From: Dyadobacter sp. CECT 9275
GTDB taxonomy: Bacteria > Bacteroidota > Bacteroidia > Cytophagales > Spirosomataceae
Reading direction: 5' to 3'
DNA: 64,000 nucleotides
NCBI RefSeq assembly: GCF_907164905.1
Contig: NZ_CAJRAF010000001.1
Coordinates: 1,771,001-1,835,000 of the forward strand
In this document: positions 62,419 to 64,000 of the stretch, one piece after another
Layout of the letters: each line of letters begins with the position of its first letter
Position numbering within the stretch: the stretch's first letter is position 1
Notes under the pieces: generated by a model
Database searches by the model: none
What the model saw: the letters and a program-made list of their open reading frames with translations, nothing else
What the model was told of the DNA's origin: nothing
Position numbers and translations under genes: made by a program

Positions 62419-63315
62419 ATGTCCAATATTAGTATTATCATTGAAGAACGCCCGGCTGACATCGGTAATTTTCTGGTAGGCCGTTTGCTGCCGTTCCGGA
62501 GCAAGCGCATGGTAGGGCCTTTCGCTTTTATTGATCACATGGGGCCCGCCAACCTGAACGAGTATCAGAATATTGATATCGGCCCGCATCCGCATATTGG
62601 CCTGTCGACGCTCACATACCTGTTTGAAGGTGCAATCATGCATCGGGACACGTTGGGGATGAAAGTGGAAATAGCACCCGGGCAAGTCAACTGGATGACG
62701 GCCGGAAAAGGTATCGTTCATTCGGAACGGACGCCGGAATACCTCCGGCATACCGATAAAAAGCTGCATGGTCTACAGATATGGGTTGCTCTGCCGAAGG
62801 ATCTCGAACAAATGGAACCTACCTTTTTTCATGCCAATGCGGAAGATATCCCGACTTGGGAGCACGAGGGCTTACATTATAAGCTAATTGCCGGTTCGGT
62901 TTTCGGTAAACAGTCACCGGTGCCGGTTTACAGTGATCTTTATTTTTTTGAGATTAAAACGGAAAAACGGCAGACTATAAAAATTGGAGAGGAGCTGTTC
63001 GGTGAAACGGCCTTATACATTCTGGAAGGAACAGTGGAGAGCGAAGGGAACATTTATGAGCCTAAAAGGATACTGGTAGCCAAAAACAGTTCGCTTTGTG
63101 AGTTTGTGATGGAAGCCGGAACCACAGTATATATTTTCGGTGGAGAGCCGTTGCCGGAAGAACGGTTTATTTACTGGAATTTTGTTTCGTCTGATCCTGC
63201 TTTGATAGAACAGGCCAAGCTGAACTGGCAGGCAGGAAATTTTCCTGTCATTGACGGTGAAGGAGACCTGGTACCTTTGCCACCGGTGACACCGGGTTTG
63301 AAACCTAAAAATTAA
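62419..63315 (+). CDS. Pirin family protein
   Basis: A 298-residue bicupin protein. The N-terminal cupin has the pirin metal motif FAFIDHMGPANL to DIGPHPHIGLSTLTYLFEG with His and Glu ligands, and then IMHRDTLGMKVEIAPGQVNWMTAGKGIVHSE. The C-terminal cupin is degenerate, as usual for pirins. Bacterial pirins are iron proteins and some are quercetinases; the role here is not visible. It lies after the sugar isomerase-like gene, with its own 161-base spacer. Confidence 0.9.
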   Translation: MSNISIIIEERPADIGNFLVGRLLPFRSKRMVGPFAFIDHMGPANLNEYQNIDIGPHPHIGLSTLTYLFEGAIMHRDTLGMKVEIAPGQVNWMTAGKGIVHSERTPEYLRHTDKKLHGLQIWVALPKDLEQMEPTFFHANAEDIPTWEHEGLHYKLIAGSVFGKQSPVPVYSDLYFFEIKTEKRQTIKIGEELFGETALYILEGTVESEGNIYEPKRILVAKNSSLCEFVMEAGTTVYIFGGEPLPEERFIYWNFVSSDPALIEQAKLNWQAGNFPVIDGEGDLVPLPPVTPGLKPKN

Positions 63316-63471
63316 TACTGAACCGGCGCTTGTCCCCATGACTTATCTCGGGTAATAGCATTGAGAATATCTGAAGGTAATAGCATTCCGCCAGTTGTTA
63401 CTGGGAAATAATATGATGTACTGAAATTAATTGTAGTTCAAAAACTGTTCTGACTAAAACATATTTACATT

Positions 63472-63981
63472 ATGAGCACTTTTGACGAAACAACCACCGT
63501 GCAGTCGGGCAAGGAATTATTTATTAAAATGGTCATATCCAACTGGGAACTGCAGAATACAAGGCTGAATAGTCTGCTGGAAAAGCTTTCGGACGAGCGA
63601 ATTGCTGAAGAAACTGCGCCTGGGAGGAATGCAGGCATTTATATACTCGGACATCTGGCAGCGGTGAGCGATGGAATGCTTCCGTTACTGGGATTGGGCG
63701 AGCGGAAATATCCTGAGCTTGACAAGCTTTTCCTGACGAGTCCGGACAAAGCAGGGCAGGAGTATCCCACACCAGGCCAACTAAGATTGTACTGGAGTGA
63801 CATTAATGAAACACTTTCCAGCCGATTTTCCCAAATGGAGCCCAGTGAGTGGTTTGAAAAACATACCTCCATTTCCGAAGAGGATTTTGCCAAGGAACCC
63901 CACCGTAACAAACTCAACATACTGATCAATCGTACCAACCACCAGAGCTATCATTTTGGCCAGCTGATCTATCTGAAATAA
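63472..63981 (+). CDS. DinB family protein
   Basis: A 169-residue DinB-superfamily four-helix bundle. The His ligands are in YILGHLAAVSDGMLPLLGLG and the C-terminal TNHQSYHFGQLIYLK, which keeps the usual His-x3-His. Earlier LEKLSDERIAEETAPGRNAG is typical. The protein is distant from the DinB at 39709, sharing only the fold. The function is unknown. It is the last gene in the window and is complete. Confidence 0.82.
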   Translation: MSTFDETTTVQSGKELFIKMVISNWELQNTRLNSLLEKLSDERIAEETAPGRNAGIYILGHLAAVSDGMLPLLGLGERKYPELDKLFLTSPDKAGQEYPTPGQLRLYWSDINETLSSRFSQMEPSEWFEKHTSISEEDFAKEPHRNKLNILINRTNHQSYHFGQLIYLK

Positions 63982-64000
63982 TTCTCAGGTTCAAGAATAT

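Noticed and set aside
1..64000. tRNA, rRNA, CRISPR arrays, phage or insertion-sequence genes
   Set aside because: None were recognised by reading both strands; a dedicated RNA search could still find a small RNA.

Overview
The window reads as chromosomal DNA of a pigmented Bacteroidota, most likely order Cytophagales (Dyadobacter or a close relative). The reasons are family-level. There is a flexirubin/aryl-polyene type pigment cluster with a tyrosine ammonia-lyase very like the Flavobacterium johnsoniae enzyme, an rpsF-rpsR-rplI operon without ssb, several TTG...TAnnTTTG promoters of the Bacteroidota type, a large soluble PAS kinase, and many Tat-like signal sequences ahead of small-molecule enzymes. 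Species cannot be fixed from the sequence alone. I saw no tRNA, rRNA, CRISPR array, prophage or intact insertion sequence.

Layout. 1-6062: the end of rodA, a repeat-filled intergenic stretch, a DUF423 protein, a family 9 glycosyltransferase, a YggS-like PLP protein, a coiled-coil membrane protein, the S6/S18/L9 operon and a BON-LysM (Kbp) protein. 6368-8014: glpD. 8037-29983: a pigment cluster of about 22 kb. Its left arm runs on the minus strand (MMPL-acyltransferase-methyltransferase fusion, desaturase-like flavoprotein, halogenase-like flavoprotein). Its right arm runs on the plus strand (ammonia-lyase, ketoreductase, three ketosynthases, two ACPs, two hot-dog dehydratase-like proteins, thioesterase, LpxL-like acyltransferase, metallophosphoesterase, polysaccharide deacetylase, LolA-like carrier, GT2). 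Three ketosynthase homologues without the catalytic cysteine lie inside and at the edge of this cluster.

30310-32925 encodes a membrane pyrophosphatase with an OmpA-type peptidoglycan-binding domain fused to its C-terminus, the most unusual single protein here. 33239-38892 holds a drug-efflux MFS protein, a nucleoside-salvage set (nitrilase-family amidohydrolase, ribokinase, nucleoside hydrolase), an AraC regulator and a receiver-like protein that lacks the phospho-acceptor Asp. 39248-41997 holds small enzymes (VOC, DinB, YjbQ, 2OG-Fe(II) oxygenase, a truncated SDR-like protein). 42125-48894 is a signalling island: a PAS-LuxR regulator, a 1492-residue soluble PAS/GAF histidine kinase preceded by a perfect 14-bp inverted repeat, and a REC-PAS protein ending in a His-containing DHp-like segment without an ATPase domain.

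49386-53256 looks like a catabolic set (Tat-targeted enolase-superfamily protein, Tat-targeted metallophosphoesterase, ACS-type MFS transporter). 53313-64000 carries YchJ, a membrane protein, a secreted esterase followed by a broken deacetylase, a secreted metallo-beta-lactamase-fold protein, DUF2905, cytochrome bd oxidase (cydAB), a Tat-targeted sugar isomerase-like protein, pirin and a DinB-family protein.

How it fits together: tyrosine is probably deaminated to 4-coumarate, and an aryl polyene is built on ACP by iterative KS/KR/DH cycles. The MMPL/LolA/acyltransferase proteins probably esterify it and move it to the outer membrane. No starter-unit ligase and no DarA/DarB dialkylresorcinol genes are visible, so part of the pathway must lie outside the window or be replaced.
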